From: Porphyrobacter sp. CACIAM 03H1
GTDB taxonomy: Bacteria > Pseudomonadota > Alphaproteobacteria > Sphingomonadales > Sphingomonadaceae
Direction of reading: 5' to 3'
Assembly: GCF_002215495.1 (NCBI RefSeq)
Contig: NZ_CP021378.1
Span: forward strand, 62,001-126,000
Length of the DNA: 64,000 bases
Every line of letters starts with the position of its first letter. The stretch's first letter is position 1. The notes beneath the pieces were generated by a model. The model did not search any database. It worked only from the letters and a program-made list of their open reading frames with translations, and was not told the origin of the DNA. A program made the translations under genes and the position numbers. Of the stretch, positions 40,330 through 50,618 are shown piece after piece.

Positions 40330-40609
40330 CCCGACCGGCGGGCCTCGTGCCTTTGCCGCGTCATCCGTCCGAGACAGTTGGTGACCGGGATCTGCCGGTC
40401 TTAATCTCCAGCCTAGACGGGGAAACGAGATTTACGCGAGGGGCCCACGCCAACGTGGACGCCTTGCACGTGCCCGATGGCACACCCTCCTTCCCTATCG
40501 ACGGACTCGCCCGCGCGTCGGAGCCGCATGGCTTCCGCGCGCGGACACAACGTAGCCGGTCGCGACCGGGGAGCCATTCCCGCCGCGATCAAATGTGAAG
40601 GAGTATGGC
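40330..40609 (+). promoter_or_regulatory. rplJ mRNA leader, probable L10 autoregulatory site
   Basis: A 280-base untranslated leader with several stems: GAGGCCCGCC/GGCGGGCCTC (40321-40346), GACCGG-N6-CCGGTC (40383-40400), CCACG-CCAA-CGTGG (40445-40458). L10-L7/L12 represses its own mRNA in many bacteria by binding such a leader; the conserved kink-turn cannot be verified by eye. Confidence 0.45.
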
Positions 40610-41125
40610 ATGGATCGTTCGCAGAAAGCCGACGCGGTTGCCCAGCTCAATGCGGTCTTCTCCGAGGTCGGCGTGGTGGTCGTCACCCGCAACCTCGGCA
40701 TGACGGTGGCCCAGTCCACCGACCTGCGCGGGAAGATGCGCGAAGCTGGTGCGTCCTACAAGGTTGCGAAGAACCGTCTCGCCAAGCTCGCCCTCGAGAA
40801 CACCGACTATGTCGGGCTCGGTGACATGCTCACCGGCCCGGTCGGGCTGGCCTGGTCGAAGGACCCGGTCGCGGCTGCCAAGGCCGCTGTCGATTTCGCC
40901 AAGTCGAACGACAAGCTCGAAATCGTCGGCGGGTCGCTGGGTTCGGTCGTGCTCGACGAAGCCGGCATCAAGGCGCTCGCCACGATGCCCAGCCTCGACG
41001 AGATGCGCGCCAAGCTCATCGGTCTGGTCAACGCCCCGGCGACGAAGATCGCCCAGGTCGTCACCGCCCCCGCTGCCAAGGTCGCCCGTGTTTTCGCCGC
41101 CTACGCGGAAAAGGACGCAGCGTAA
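40610..41125 (+). CDS. rplJ: 50S ribosomal protein L10
   Basis: A 171-residue protein, normal for L10. MDRSQKADAVAQLNAVFSEVGVVVVTRNLGMTVAQSTDLR and KVAKNRLAKLALENTDYVGLGDMLTGPVGLAW are the standard globular domain; the C-terminal helix (AQVVTAPAAKVARVFAAYAEKDAA) binds L7/L12 dimers. ATG 40610 follows AAGGAG; a GTG 15 bases earlier is not used because it includes that site. It anchors the ribosomal stalk and, with L12, controls its own translation. It forms an operon with rplL, 72 bases apart. Confidence 0.98.
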   Translation: MDRSQKADAVAQLNAVFSEVGVVVVTRNLGMTVAQSTDLRGKMREAGASYKVAKNRLAKLALENTDYVGLGDMLTGPVGLAWSKDPVAAAKAAVDFAKSNDKLEIVGGSLGSVVLDEAGIKALATMPSLDEMRAKLIGLVNAPATKIAQVVTAPAAKVARVFAAYAEKDAA

Positions 41126-41197
41126 GAGACGCTTTTCGCCAGACGAAACAATCTGTTGGGACAAATTCGTCCCGCCACAATTTTGGAGTGAACCATC

Positions 41198-41575
41198 ATG
41201 GCCGATATTGCCAAGCTTGTTGAAGAACTGTCGCAGCTGACCGTGCTCGAAGCTGCCGAACTCGCCAAGGCGCTTGAAGAAGCGTGGGGCGTTTCCGCTG
41301 CTGCCGCGGTCGCCGTGGCTGCCGCCCCGGGCGGCGCTGTCGATGCCCCGGCTGCCGAAGAGCAGACCGAATTCGACGTCATCCTGACCGGCGACGGCGG
41401 GAAGAAGATCCAGGTCATCAAGGAAGTCCGCGCCATCACCGGCCTCGGCCTGACCGAAGCCAAGGCGCTCGTCGAAGGCGCGCCGAAGGCCGTCAAGGAA
41501 GGCGTGTCGAAGGCTGAAGCCGAAGACATCAAGAAGAAGATCGAGGAAGCCGGCGGCACCGTCGAGCTCAAGTAA
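41198..41575 (+). CDS. rplL: 50S ribosomal protein L7/L12
   Basis: A 125-residue stalk protein. The N-terminal dimerisation domain ([35 protein letters not shown]) leads by an Ala/Pro hinge to the C-terminal domain ([44 protein letters not shown]) that recruits elongation factors. The ribosome site is GGAGTGAACC. It ends before a strong terminator, so transcription does not continue into an rpoBC operon. Confidence 0.99.
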   Translation: MADIAKLVEELSQLTVLEAAELAKALEEAWGVSAAAAVAVAAAPGGAVDAPAAEEQTEFDVILTGDGGKKIQVIKEVRAITGLGLTEAKALVEGAPKAVKEGVSKAEAEDIKKKIEEAGGTVELK

Positions 41576-41606
41576 GCTCTTCGTCGCCGATCTTTCGGAT
41601 CGACGC

Positions 41607-41644
41607 AAAAGGGGCGGCGCCAGCGATGGCGTCGCCCTTTTTTT
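41607..41644 (+). terminator. intrinsic terminator of rplJL
   Basis: AAGGGGCGGCGCCA pairs with TGGCGTCGCCCTT around GCGA, followed by seven or more T. It ends the rplJL operon where rpoB would follow in most bacteria. Confidence 0.9.
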
Positions 41645-41668
41645 ACCTGTTTGCCGTAGCTTGGGGCA

Positions 41669-42319
41669 ATGCGCAGCGAACAGGAAAAGCAGATCTTCCG
41701 CGAAACCCAGGGCGCCAGGATCTCGCGCTGGATCCGCGACAGCGAGGCCGGCTGGCTGTTCTACGGCCCCGGTGGCACCCCGTACCACATCCTCTCCGAC
41801 GAGGCGGCGATGCTCGAGGCCGAGGGTAACGCCATCGTCGAGCGCCTGCTGGGACCGGGCTTCGTGACCCTGCCCAGCCATAGCACGATCTTCGCCGCAC
41901 TGATCGGCGTCCCGATGCTGCTCGGGTGGTTCCTGCCTTCGCACATCAGCGGCATAGCCATGCCGGCGGCGGTGCTCCTGATGATCGTGCCGCTGCTGGC
42001 GCTCAACCTCGCCAACGACGTGGCTTACGAACGCGCCTTGCGACGCTGGCGGCGCCGCGTGGCCGCGCGGCTGGCGGAAGGCCAGCGCGGAGGCGTGCCG
42101 CTGCCGGTCGCCGAGAAGCACCGCCGCTACAACATCTTCCTCTTCATCTGCATCGCCGCGACGCTCGGGATGCTGGGCACGACGGGTCTGATGGTGGCAG
42201 GGGTGCTGGGCGAGAGATTCTATCTTCTCCAGATCGGCTTCGTCATGGTGGCACTGGCCGTCAGCCCCGCCGCGCGCCGGGTCGACGACACCCATCGCCG
42301 CCGCAAGTGGCTCGACTGA
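41669..42319 (+). CDS. hypothetical membrane protein
   Basis: A 216-residue protein. A soluble N-terminus (GARISRWIRDSEAGWLFYGPGGTPYHILSDEAAML) is followed by membrane segments near 73-90, 94-115, 152-175 and 181-200, and a basic tail (RRVDDTHRRRKWLD). No motif points to a function. It begins 25 bases past the rplJL terminator. The start ATG 41669 lacks an obvious strong ribosome site. A single-gene unit before the MATE gene. Confidence 0.65.
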   Translation: MRSEQEKQIFRETQGARISRWIRDSEAGWLFYGPGGTPYHILSDEAAMLEAEGNAIVERLLGPGFVTLPSHSTIFAALIGVPMLLGWFLPSHISGIAMPAAVLLMIVPLLALNLANDVAYERALRRWRRRVAARLAEGQRGGVPLPVAEKHRRYNIFLFICIAATLGMLGTTGLMVAGVLGERFYLLQIGFVMVALAVSPAARRVDDTHRRRKWLD

Positions 42320-42472
42320 GGCCGCAGGCGGGGTTGGCGCCGATCACGGAGTCGGGAGTGCGCCCCATCCCGGGAAGCGGCACCGGCACCCGCTTGCGGC
42401 TTTTACGCTTTCCCCGAATCACCCCTGCGCCTATCCGGGCCGGCTTGCCTGACGGCAAGCACCGATACGACC

Positions 42473-43858
42473 ATGCAACAGGCCATCACTCTCGAAACGC
42501 CCGGCTGGGGGCAGGAACTGCGCGCGACCCTCGGGATCGCGGGACCGCTGGCGGCTGCCAACCTGCTGCAGATGCTGACCTATGCCGTCGACGTGATCTT
42601 CATCGCCCGCCTCGGCGAACAGGAGCTTGCGGCATCGGCGCTGGCGGTGTCGCTGTTCGGGCTGGTGCTGTGGGCGCTGACGGGCCTGACCGGAGCCGTC
42701 GCGCCGCTGATCGCCGAGGCGGTCGGCGCGCGCGCGTCTGCGCTGCGGCCGGTGCGGCGCTCGGTGCGCATGGCGCTGTGGCTGGCGGTGATCGCGGGGA
42801 TCGGCGGCACGGGGCTGTGCCTGATGCTCGATCCGATCATGCGCGTCTCGGGCCAGCAGCCGGGGATCATCGCGCTCGCCAACCAGTACAACACCGTGAT
42901 CGTGTTCTCGATGGTGCCGATGCTGCTGTCGTCGGTGCTGCGCAACTTCGTCTCGGCGCTGGGCCGCCCGATCTTCGCCACGGCGATCACCGGGCTCGGC
43001 ATCTTCGTGAATGCGATTGCCAACTACGCCTTCATCTTCGGCGAGCTCGGTGCGCCCGCAATGGGCCTTGCCGGTGCGGCGGTGGCGACGATCATCACCG
43101 CGTTCTTCACGCTCGGCGCCTATGTGCTGGCGATCCGGCTCGACCCGCGGCTGCACCGCTATCGCATATTCGGGCGGCTCTGGTCGCCCGACTGGGCCCG
43201 GCTGAAACAGATCGCCCGCATCGGCACGCCGATCGCGCTCACCATCACCGCCGAGGCGGGGATCTTCGGCGCGGCGGCTTTCCTGATGGGGCGCTTCGGC
43301 GCGGCGGAGCTGGCAGGGCACACGGTCGCGCTCCAGCTTGCCAGCCTCGCCTTCCAGGTGCCCTTCGGCGTCGGACAGGCCGCCGCGATCCGGGTCGGCT
43401 ACCACTTCGGCGCACGCGATCCGCTCGGCGCGGGCCGGGCGGGATGGGTGGCGCTGGCGATCGGCGCGGGGTTCATGAGCCTCACCGCCGGCGCGATGAT
43501 CCTCGCCCCCGAATGGCTGCTGCGCATCTATGTCGATCCCGACGCCGCCGCCAATGCCGCGCTGGTGGGCTTCGCGCTGCAATACCTCGTGCTGGCGGCG
43601 ATCTTCCAGCTGGCCGACGGGGTGCAGGCCGTCGCCGCGGGGGCGCTCAGGGGCTTGCAGGACACCCGCGTGCCGATGTGGATCGCGATCTTTTCCTACT
43701 GGCTGCCCGGCATCGGCCTGTCGCTGGGGCTCGGCTTCTTCACCCCGCTCGAGGGGACGGGGGTGTGGATCGGGCTCGCGACGGGGCTGTTCTTCGCCGC
43801 CGCCGGGCTGATCTGGCGCTGGCACCGGCGCGACGCGCTGGGGCTGACGCGGGGTTAG
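42473..43858 (+). CDS. MATE family efflux transporter
   Basis: A 461-residue protein with twelve hydrophobic segments in two similar halves, the first beginning PLAAANLLQMLTYAVDVIFIARLGEQELAASALAVSLFG and the second ALTITAEAGIFGAAAFLMGRFGAAELAGHTVALQLASLAF, both classical MATE (NorM-like) signatures. Such proteins export cationic drugs using Na+ or H+. Length is typical. Its end overlaps the convergent mscS-like gene by 4 bases. Confidence 0.93.
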   Translation: MQQAITLETPGWGQELRATLGIAGPLAAANLLQMLTYAVDVIFIARLGEQELAASALAVSLFGLVLWALTGLTGAVAPLIAEAVGARASALRPVRRSVRMALWLAVIAGIGGTGLCLMLDPIMRVSGQQPGIIALANQYNTVIVFSMVPMLLSSVLRNFVSALGRPIFATAITGLGIFVNAIANYAFIFGELGAPAMGLAGAAVATIITAFFTLGAYVLAIRLDPRLHRYRIFGRLWSPDWARLKQIARIGTPIALTITAEAGIFGAAAFLMGRFGAAELAGHTVALQLASLAFQVPFGVGQAAAIRVGYHFGARDPLGAGRAGWVALAIGAGFMSLTAGAMILAPEWLLRIYVDPDAAANAALVGFALQYLVLAAIFQLADGVQAVAAGALRGLQDTRVPMWIAIFSYWLPGIGLSLGLGFFTPLEGTGVWIGLATGLFFAAAGLIWRWHRRDALGLTRG

Positions 43859-44718
43859 GATCTCACCGGAAGCGCCCGCACCTCGCGCTGCGGGAAGGGG
43901 ATGGTGATGCCCTTCTCGTCGAACCGCTGCTTGGCCGCCTCGGTCAGGGCCCATGACAGGGCGAGATAGTCGGAGGTGTTGCACCACACCCTGAGGCCCA
44001 TCGTCACCGCGCTGTCGGCCAGCGCCGAGACGAACACCACCGGCGCGGGCTCCGCCAGGACCCGCGCATCGGCCCCCGCCAGCGCCAGCAGTTCCGCCCG
44101 CGCGGTCTCGATGCTGTCGTCATAGCCGATGCCGATCAGCAGCTCGAACCGCCGCGTCGGCATCCGCGAGAAGTTGACGATGGGCTTGTTCCACAGCTCG
44201 TTGTTGGGAACCATCACGTAGAGCCCGTCGTGCTGGAGCACCTCGGTGGTGAACAGGCCGATCCCCTGCACCACCCCGTTGACGGTGCCTGCGGCGATCG
44301 CCTCGCCCACGCGGAAGGGTCGCTGGATGAGGATCATCACCCCTGCCGCGACGTTCGACAGCGTGCCCTGCAGCGCGAGGCCCACAGCCAGTGCAAGGCC
44401 GCCAAGCGCGGCGATGATGCTGGTGGTCTGCACCCCGAACTGGGTGAGCACGGTGATCGCCACCACCACCCACAGCGCATATTTGACGATGTTGCTGAGG
44501 AAGCGCGCCACGGTCGGCTCGATCCGCTCCGATCCGGTCAGCGCCCGGTCGGCCCATTTCGAGAGCACGCGGGCGAGGATCACGCCGATGACGAGCACCG
44601 CCATGGCGCCGGTCAGATGGGCAAGGTTGGTCTTGAGCCACAACCACGCCTCGGCGGCGACGTTGATCTCCTCGCTCAGCGTGGCGGACAGGCGGGGCGG
44701 AAGCTTGGGGGCAGTCAT
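43855..44718 (-). CDS. small-conductance mechanosensitive channel (MscS family)
   Basis: A 287-residue MscS-type channel. Three membrane helices are visible (about 37-57, 81-103, 107-132); TM3 holds the Gly/Ala-rich pore (LGGLALAVGLALQGTLSNVAAGVMIL), followed by the beta domain motif RPFRVGEAI and PNNELWNKPIVNFSR. It opens under membrane tension during hypo-osmotic shock. ATG 44718 is chosen so that the protein begins shortly before TM1. It ends within the MATE stop region (convergent 4-bp overlap). Confidence 0.93.
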   Translation of the reverse strand: MTAPKLPPRLSATLSEEINVAAEAWLWLKTNLAHLTGAMAVLVIGVILARVLSKWADRALTGSERIEPTVARFLSNIVKYALWVVVAITVLTQFGVQTTSIIAALGGLALAVGLALQGTLSNVAAGVMILIQRPFRVGEAIAAGTVNGVVQGIGLFTTEVLQHDGLYVMVPNNELWNKPIVNFSRMPTRRFELLIGIGYDDSIETARAELLALAGADARVLAEPAPVVFVSALADSAVTMGLRVWCNTSDYLALSWALTEAAKQRFDEKGITIPFPQREVRALPVRS

Positions 44719-44830
44719 CGTGCGGCGTGGTTCCTTGGGAATGTGCGGGGCTGGATAACCGAGCCCGCCCGCGCTGGCCACCCCGCCCCTAAAAACGCAC
44801 GGCCCGCGAAATTTTTTGCCTGAACGGGGC

Positions 44831-44859
44831 TTGATTCATTCCCGCCCTGCGACCAAATG
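44831..44859 (+). promoter_or_regulatory. groESL promoter (weak -10)
   Basis: TTGATT (44831-44836), 17-base spacer, CAAATG (44854-44859). CIRCE begins 9 bases further on, so HrcA would block the start site. The -10 is poor, and a heat-shock sigma-32 promoter may overlap. Confidence 0.4.
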
Positions 44860-44867
44860 GCCGCTCG

Positions 44868-44894
44868 TTGGCACTCTCGAGGGGAGAGTGCCAA
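44868..44894 (+). promoter_or_regulatory. CIRCE element (HrcA operator)
   Basis: TTGGCACTC-N9-GAGTGCCAA, the controlling inverted repeat of chaperone expression, matching consensus TTAGCACTC-N9-GAGTGCTAA with one symmetric change in each arm. It lies 36 bases before groES. Confidence 0.95.
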
Positions 44895-44929
44895 GCAACC
44901 CCTAGTCCAATTCAGGAAAGGTCATACAC

Positions 44930-45217
44930 ATGGCATTTCGTCCGCTGCACGACCGCGTCGTGGTCCGTCGCATCGAAGCCGACCAGAAGACCGCTGGCGG
45001 CATCATCATCCCCGACAGCGCCCAGGAAAAGCCGAGCGAAGGCGAAGTGATCGCCGTGGGCGACGGCGCCCGTGACGACGACGGCGACCGCATCCCGCTC
45101 GACGTCAAGGTTGGCGACCGCGTGCTGTTCGGCAAGTGGTCGGGCACCGAAGTCAAGATCAACGGCGAAGACCTGCTGATCATGAAGGAAAGCGACATCA
45201 TGGGGATCGTCGGCTGA
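44930..45217 (+). CDS. groES: co-chaperonin GroES
   Basis: A 95-residue Gro[35 protein letters not shown] with the mobile loop, [40 protein letters not shown], and the final [14 protein letters not shown]. Seven copies cap GroEL to close the folding chamber. AGGAAAGG precedes ATG 44930. It heads the CIRCE-controlled groESL operon. Confidence 0.98.
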   Translation: MAFRPLHDRVVVRRIEADQKTAGGIIIPDSAQEKPSEGEVIAVGDGARDDDGDRIPLDVKVGDRVLFGKWSGTEVKINGEDLLIMKESDIMGIVG

Positions 45218-45225
45218 CCGCCTGA

Positions 45226-46902
<1,677 letters not shown>

Positions 46903-46906
46903 GCAT

Positions 46907-46932
46907 GCCCTGAGCCCTGTCGAAGGGCTCGG
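46907..46932. repeat. REP-like palindrome after groEL
   Basis: CCCTGAGCCCTGTCGAAGGG with GAGCCC/GGGCTC arms resembles the widespread CCCTGAGC-TTGTCGAAGGG type of extragenic repeat found in many proteobacteria. It follows the groEL stop by 4 bases and may protect the mRNA end. Confidence 0.5.
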
Positions 46933-46956
46933 CTGACCTTGCGGTCCGACAACAGG

Positions 46957-46990
46957 AAGCCCCGGAGGTTCACGCCTCCGGGGCTTTTCT
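46957..46990 (+). terminator. intrinsic terminator of groESL
   Basis: AAGCCCCGGAGG pairs perfectly with CCTCCGGGGCTT around 6 bases, followed by TTCT. Confidence 0.88.
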
Positions 46991-47047
46991 GTTAGGCTGT
47001 CCGCATTCGGGGGCGATCACGCAAAACGACAACGAAGGACGCCCACC

Positions 47048-47455
47048 ATGAAACTGCCTCACAACGCCCACATCGCTCTGGTTGACGGCGAGCACTTCAC
47101 GCTGTTTCGCAACGCGGGCCAGATGTTCGAGCCGAAGCTGTCGGAGGAAGGCAAGCCCGAACTCGACCCCACCAATTTCAGCGCCGGGGTGCGGCATCAG
47201 GATTCCGGTCGAAAGCCCGACAGCACCGATCTCGGCGAGCTTGCCCATGGCGCGGCGGCGGCCGAATGGCTCAATGCCCGGGCGATCGCCGGCGATATCG
47301 AAGCCCTGCTCGTCATCGCCGACCCGAAGACGCTGGGCGAGATGCGCCAGCACTATCACACCGAACTGACCGACCGTCTCGTGGGCGAGATTGCCAAGAC
47401 CCTGACGGGCCAGACCACCGACCGGATCGAAGCCGCGATCATCGCCGCACCATAA
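47048..47455 (+). CDS. host attachment / baeRF-type family protein
   Basis: A 135-residue protein: KLPHNAHIALVDGEHFTLFRN at the start, [22 protein letters not shown], and ADPKTLGEMRQHYHTELTDRLVGEIAKTLTGQ. This is the pattern of the host-attachment family (first named from Agrobacterium, now grouped with bacterial eRF1-like proteins). The fold suggests RNA/ribosome-related or stress functions; the actual role is not settled. It starts the group of genes after groESL. Its end leaves about 160 bases before the next gene. Confidence 0.75.
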   Translation: MKLPHNAHIALVDGEHFTLFRNAGQMFEPKLSEEGKPELDPTNFSAGVRHQDSGRKPDSTDLGELAHGAAAAEWLNARAIAGDIEALLVIADPKTLGEMRQHYHTELTDRLVGEIAKTLTGQTTDRIEAAIIAAP

Positions 47456-47613
47456 CCGGACGTGCGTCCGGCGGGACGGGCTGCGCCTCCCGCCGGTCAG
47501 CGCGTGCTTCGCGGATAATGCAGGTTACGGGCAGCGCCCCCTGCGCGTGCCATCCTCCGGCCTCGTACATGGATCGCGCCAGCCTGCGTCCATGCCCAGC
47601 CCCCGGAGGAACC

Positions 47614-48276
47614 ATGCGCCACGAAAGCCCAGCCAAATGGCCCTATTTCGCCCTTGCCGGGATCGGCCTTGCCGCCATCCCTCTGGCGGTGGGCACCGCA
47701 GCCGCACGCAAGCGGCGCGAGATGCGCGGCGAGCACGACAGCGCCCCCGGCCACACCGCCCGCCGCGCCAGCTTCGGCGATTATCACGTGGTCGGCCGCA
47801 CCGTCACCATCGCCCGCCCGCGGGCCGAGCTGTTCGCCTTCTGGCGCGATTTCCAGAACCTGCCGCGCTTCATGGCGAACCTCGACCGCATCGAGCCCGG
47901 CGGCGAGCCCGGCCACAACACCTGGCACATCCGTGCGCCGGCCGGAAAGGTCTACGCGGTCGACACGCGGATCGCCCGCGAGGTCGACGGCGAGCTGATC
48001 GCGTGGCGCTCCACCGAAGACAGCGAGATCGACACCGAGGGCCGCGTCACCTTCGAGGACGCGCCCGGCGACCGCGGCACCCGGGTCGGCCTGATCGTCG
48101 CCTACAAGCCCAAGGGCGGCGTGATCGGCGACATGATCGCCACCCTGGCGCGCCGCAGCCCCGAACTGCAGGCGCGGCACGATCTCAAGCGGCTCAAGAT
48201 GCTGATGGAAGCCGGCGAGATCGCCACCTCGGCGCGCACCTGCGCCGACCTACCGACAGAAAAGGAGGCCCGCTGA
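47614..48276 (+). CDS. SRPBCC-family (START-like) membrane-anchored protein
   Basis: A 220-residue protein. A membrane segment lies at 8-28 (WPYFALAGIGLAAIPLAVG), followed by a SRPBCC (polyketide cyclase-like) domain: VTIARPRAELFAFWRDFQNLPRFMANLDRIEPG, RTRIAREVDGELIAWRST, and ARRSPELQARHDLKRLKMLMEAGEIATS. The latter matches YndJ/cyclase proteins often placed beside zinc alcohol dehydrogenases. It is likely a lipid- or ligand-binding protein at the inner face of the membrane. GGAGGA before ATG 47614; its TGA overlaps the ATG of the dehydrogenase gene. Confidence 0.8.
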   Translation: MRHESPAKWPYFALAGIGLAAIPLAVGTAAARKRREMRGEHDSAPGHTARRASFGDYHVVGRTVTIARPRAELFAFWRDFQNLPRFMANLDRIEPGGEPGHNTWHIRAPAGKVYAVDTRIAREVDGELIAWRSTEDSEIDTEGRVTFEDAPGDRGTRVGLIVAYKPKGGVIGDMIATLARRSPELQARHDLKRLKMLMEAGEIATSARTCADLPTEKEAR

Positions 48277-49466
48277 TGCGCGCTCTGACATGGCAAGGCA
48301 CCCAGAAGGTCAGCGTCGAGACCGTCCCCGATCCCGAGATCGTCAACCCGCGCGACGCGATCATCCGCGTCACCGCGACCGCGATCTGCGGCAGCGACCT
48401 GCACCTCTATGACGGCGTGATTCCGGCGATGCGCCCGGGCGACATCCTCGGCCACGAATTCATGGGCGAGGTGGTGGAGACCGGCACCGACAGCACCCTG
48501 CAGATGGGCCAGCGCGTCGTGGTGCCCTTCACCATCAGCTGCGGCGGCTGCTTCCACTGCCGCATCACCCAGTTCAGCGCCTGCGAGAACTCCAACCCGG
48601 TCGAGAAGCAGGACATGTCCGAGAAGCTCTACGGCCACCCGATGGCCGGCATCTTCGGCTATTCGCACATGACCGGCGGCTATTCGGGCGGGCAGGCGGA
48701 ATATGTCCGCGTGCCCTTCTCCGATGTCGGCCCGATCGTGGTGCCGGACCACCTCGACGACGAGAAGGTGCTGTTCCTCTCCGACATCCTCCCGACCGGG
48801 TGGATGGCGGCCGAGAACGCCGAGATCCAGCCCGACGATACGGTCGCGGTATGGGGCTGCGGGCCGGTGGGCCTGTTCGCGATCCAGTCGGCGATCGCGA
48901 TGGGCGCGGCGCGGGTGATCGCGATCGACCACTACCCCCACCGGCTGGAGCTGGCCAAGCAGCTCGGCGCGGAGACCATCAACTTCCGCCTCACCGACGT
49001 GCGCGAGGCGCTGATGGAGATGAGCGGCGGGATCGGGGTCGATGCGGTGATCGATGCGGTCGGCATGGAATCCCACGGCTTCGCGGTCGACAACGTGATC
49101 GACATCGCCAAGCAGAAGGTCGGCATCGGCGCCGACCGGGCCAGCGCCTTGAAGCAGGCGATCCTCGCCGTGCGCTTCGGCGGGCGGGTGTCGGTGCCCG
49201 GCGTCTATGGCGGGATGACCGACAAGTTCCCGCTGGGCGCGGTAATGGAGAAGGGCCTGCAACTGCGCACCGGCCAGACCCATGTGCAGCGCTACATGGC
49301 GGACCTGCTGGCCAAGATCGAGGGAGGCGAGATCGACACCACCTTCCTCATCAGCCACCGCCTCCCGCTGGAGGAGGCGGCGGACGGCTACAAGTGCTTC
49401 AAGGAAGCACAGGACAGCTGGACCAAGGTGGTGCTGAAGCCGGGGATGGCGGCAGGCACCGCCTGA
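48276..49466 (+). CDS. zinc-dependent alcohol dehydrogenase (formaldehyde-dehydrogenase-like)
   Basis: A 396-residue medium-chain dehydrogenase. The catalytic zinc ligands are C38 (TAICGSDLHLY) and GHEFMGEV; structural zinc cysteines are in ISCGGCFHCRITQFSACE; the Rossmann motif is VWGCGPVGLFA. The SHMTGGYSGGQAEYVRVP segment is typical of glutathione-independent formaldehyde/alcohol dehydrogenases of this group. It would oxidise an alcohol or aldehyde adduct with NAD. It overlaps the SRPBCC gene (TGATG), a pairing common in alphaproteobacteria; the substrate is unknown. Confidence 0.88.
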   Translation: MRALTWQGTQKVSVETVPDPEIVNPRDAIIRVTATAICGSDLHLYDGVIPAMRPGDILGHEFMGEVVETGTDSTLQMGQRVVVPFTISCGGCFHCRITQFSACENSNPVEKQDMSEKLYGHPMAGIFGYSHMTGGYSGGQAEYVRVPFSDVGPIVVPDHLDDEKVLFLSDILPTGWMAAENAEIQPDDTVAVWGCGPVGLFAIQSAIAMGAARVIAIDHYPHRLELAKQLGAETINFRLTDVREALMEMSGGIGVDAVIDAVGMESHGFAVDNVIDIAKQKVGIGADRASALKQAILAVRFGGRVSVPGVYGGMTDKFPLGAVMEKGLQLRTGQTHVQRYMADLLAKIEGGEIDTTFLISHRLPLEEAADGYKCFKEAQDSWTKVVLKPGMAAGTA

Positions 49467-49515
49467 GGCGGCCCGGGGCGGGGCGCGCCCGCTCGGCCGG
49501 ACGAAGCGCAACCCG

Positions 49516-50508
49516 TCAGCGCGCGTGGCGGGCCGCCAGAGCTGCCCGGGACGTTGCGCTGCGTGCGAGACGCCCCGAACGGTAACGCACGCCGCCCAGC
49601 AGCAGCCGTGTGCCGAGTGCCAGCCACGCCGTGACCGCCCGTTCCGCGATCCATGCAGGCGCCCACAGCGCGCTGGTGGGGGGAAACACGGCCCGCGCCT
49701 CGCCCCTGCGCCGGCCGGCCTCGGCTGCCACCACCGATCCGGCGGCAAGCAACGCAAGTGCGCCGAACCTTCGCTTTCGGGTCAGGGCCACCGCCAGCGG
49801 CAAAATTGCCAACTGGGCGACAAGCCGGTGCGGCCGGGCAAGTTCGTCGTAGGCCTGCCGCACCCGCTGGTTGCGGAAATGCGCCGTGGTGGACGGACGG
49901 CGGACCACGAACAGATCGCAGGCCACGATCTCCCGGCCGCCTACCGCCTCGATCGTGCGGACCAGTTCAAGGTTCTCGAACAGAACATCGCCGGCATAGC
50001 CACCGGCAGCGAGGAATCGTGACCGGCGCAACCCCAGTGTGCCGGGCCAATCGCCGCCCGAGACACGGTTCAGGAGGCTTCGCGCCGTGTCCCACCGGGC
50101 ATGCCAGGGGAGCGGATGAAACCAGTTCTGCGGTCGCACGACATCCGCCTGCGCGAGCAATCCCACAAGACGCGAGAGCTCCGCGCGGCGGTATCGCACA
50201 TCGTCGTCGGCGATCACCACATGCTCGTGGCGCGCAGCGAAGATCCCGGTGACAACCCCACCGACCTTGCCGTTGGGGGTGGGACATAGAGGCCGCAAGT
50301 GCCGAACGTGCCCGCTCCAGGCCGCATCGTGCGCCTCGAAGACATCAGCGGGAGAGCCGTCGACGACGATCACCTCGTCCACCTGCCGGCTGAGTCGCCG
50401 CAGATAGCCGGTCAGTGCCCGCGTCTGCGGAAAGGCGGCCGCGATCGGCAGGATATAGCTGATTGGCAGCGGCTCGGCGGCCAAGGAAGGCGGTGAGGGA
50501 CGGTCCAT
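49516..50508 (-). CDS. glycosyltransferase family 2
   Basis: A 330-residue GT-A-type enzyme. SYILPIAAAFPQTRALTGYLRRL and VIVVDGSP start the nucleotide-sugar site; the metal-binding DDD-type motif is in VVIADDDVRYRR. The C-terminus has a hydrophobic region (LVAQLAILPLAVALTRKRRFGALALLAAGSVV) that may anchor it to the membrane. It transfers a sugar from a nucleotide donor; the acceptor is unknown. It stands alone, and its long Arg-rich tail (RSGRLARSATSRAALAARHAR) is atypical. Confidence 0.8.
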   Translation of the reverse strand: MDRPSPPSLAAEPLPISYILPIAAAFPQTRALTGYLRRLSRQVDEVIVVDGSPADVFEAHDAAWSGHVRHLRPLCPTPNGKVGGVVTGIFAARHEHVVIADDDVRYRRAELSRLVGLLAQADVVRPQNWFHPLPWHARWDTARSLLNRVSGGDWPGTLGLRRSRFLAAGGYAGDVLFENLELVRTIEAVGGREIVACDLFVVRRPSTTAHFRNQRVRQAYDELARPHRLVAQLAILPLAVALTRKRRFGALALLAAGSVVAAEAGRRRGEARAVFPPTSALWAPAWIAERAVTAWLALGTRLLLGGVRYRSGRLARSATSRAALAARHAR

Positions 50509-50618
50509 GGACTACCCGTGCACCTTCTGCATGAGGAGAGCCCCAATGCAGGGTGCAAACTGGCATTACACGCACCCCGACAGACGTGCCGAGGGCTGCG
50601 GCGGCTCTTCCCCGCCGC

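Noticed and set aside
42431..43987. A 518-codon minus-strand frame opposite the MATE gene
   Set aside because: Gln/His/Arg-rich antisense frame; the MATE protein is clear on the other strand.
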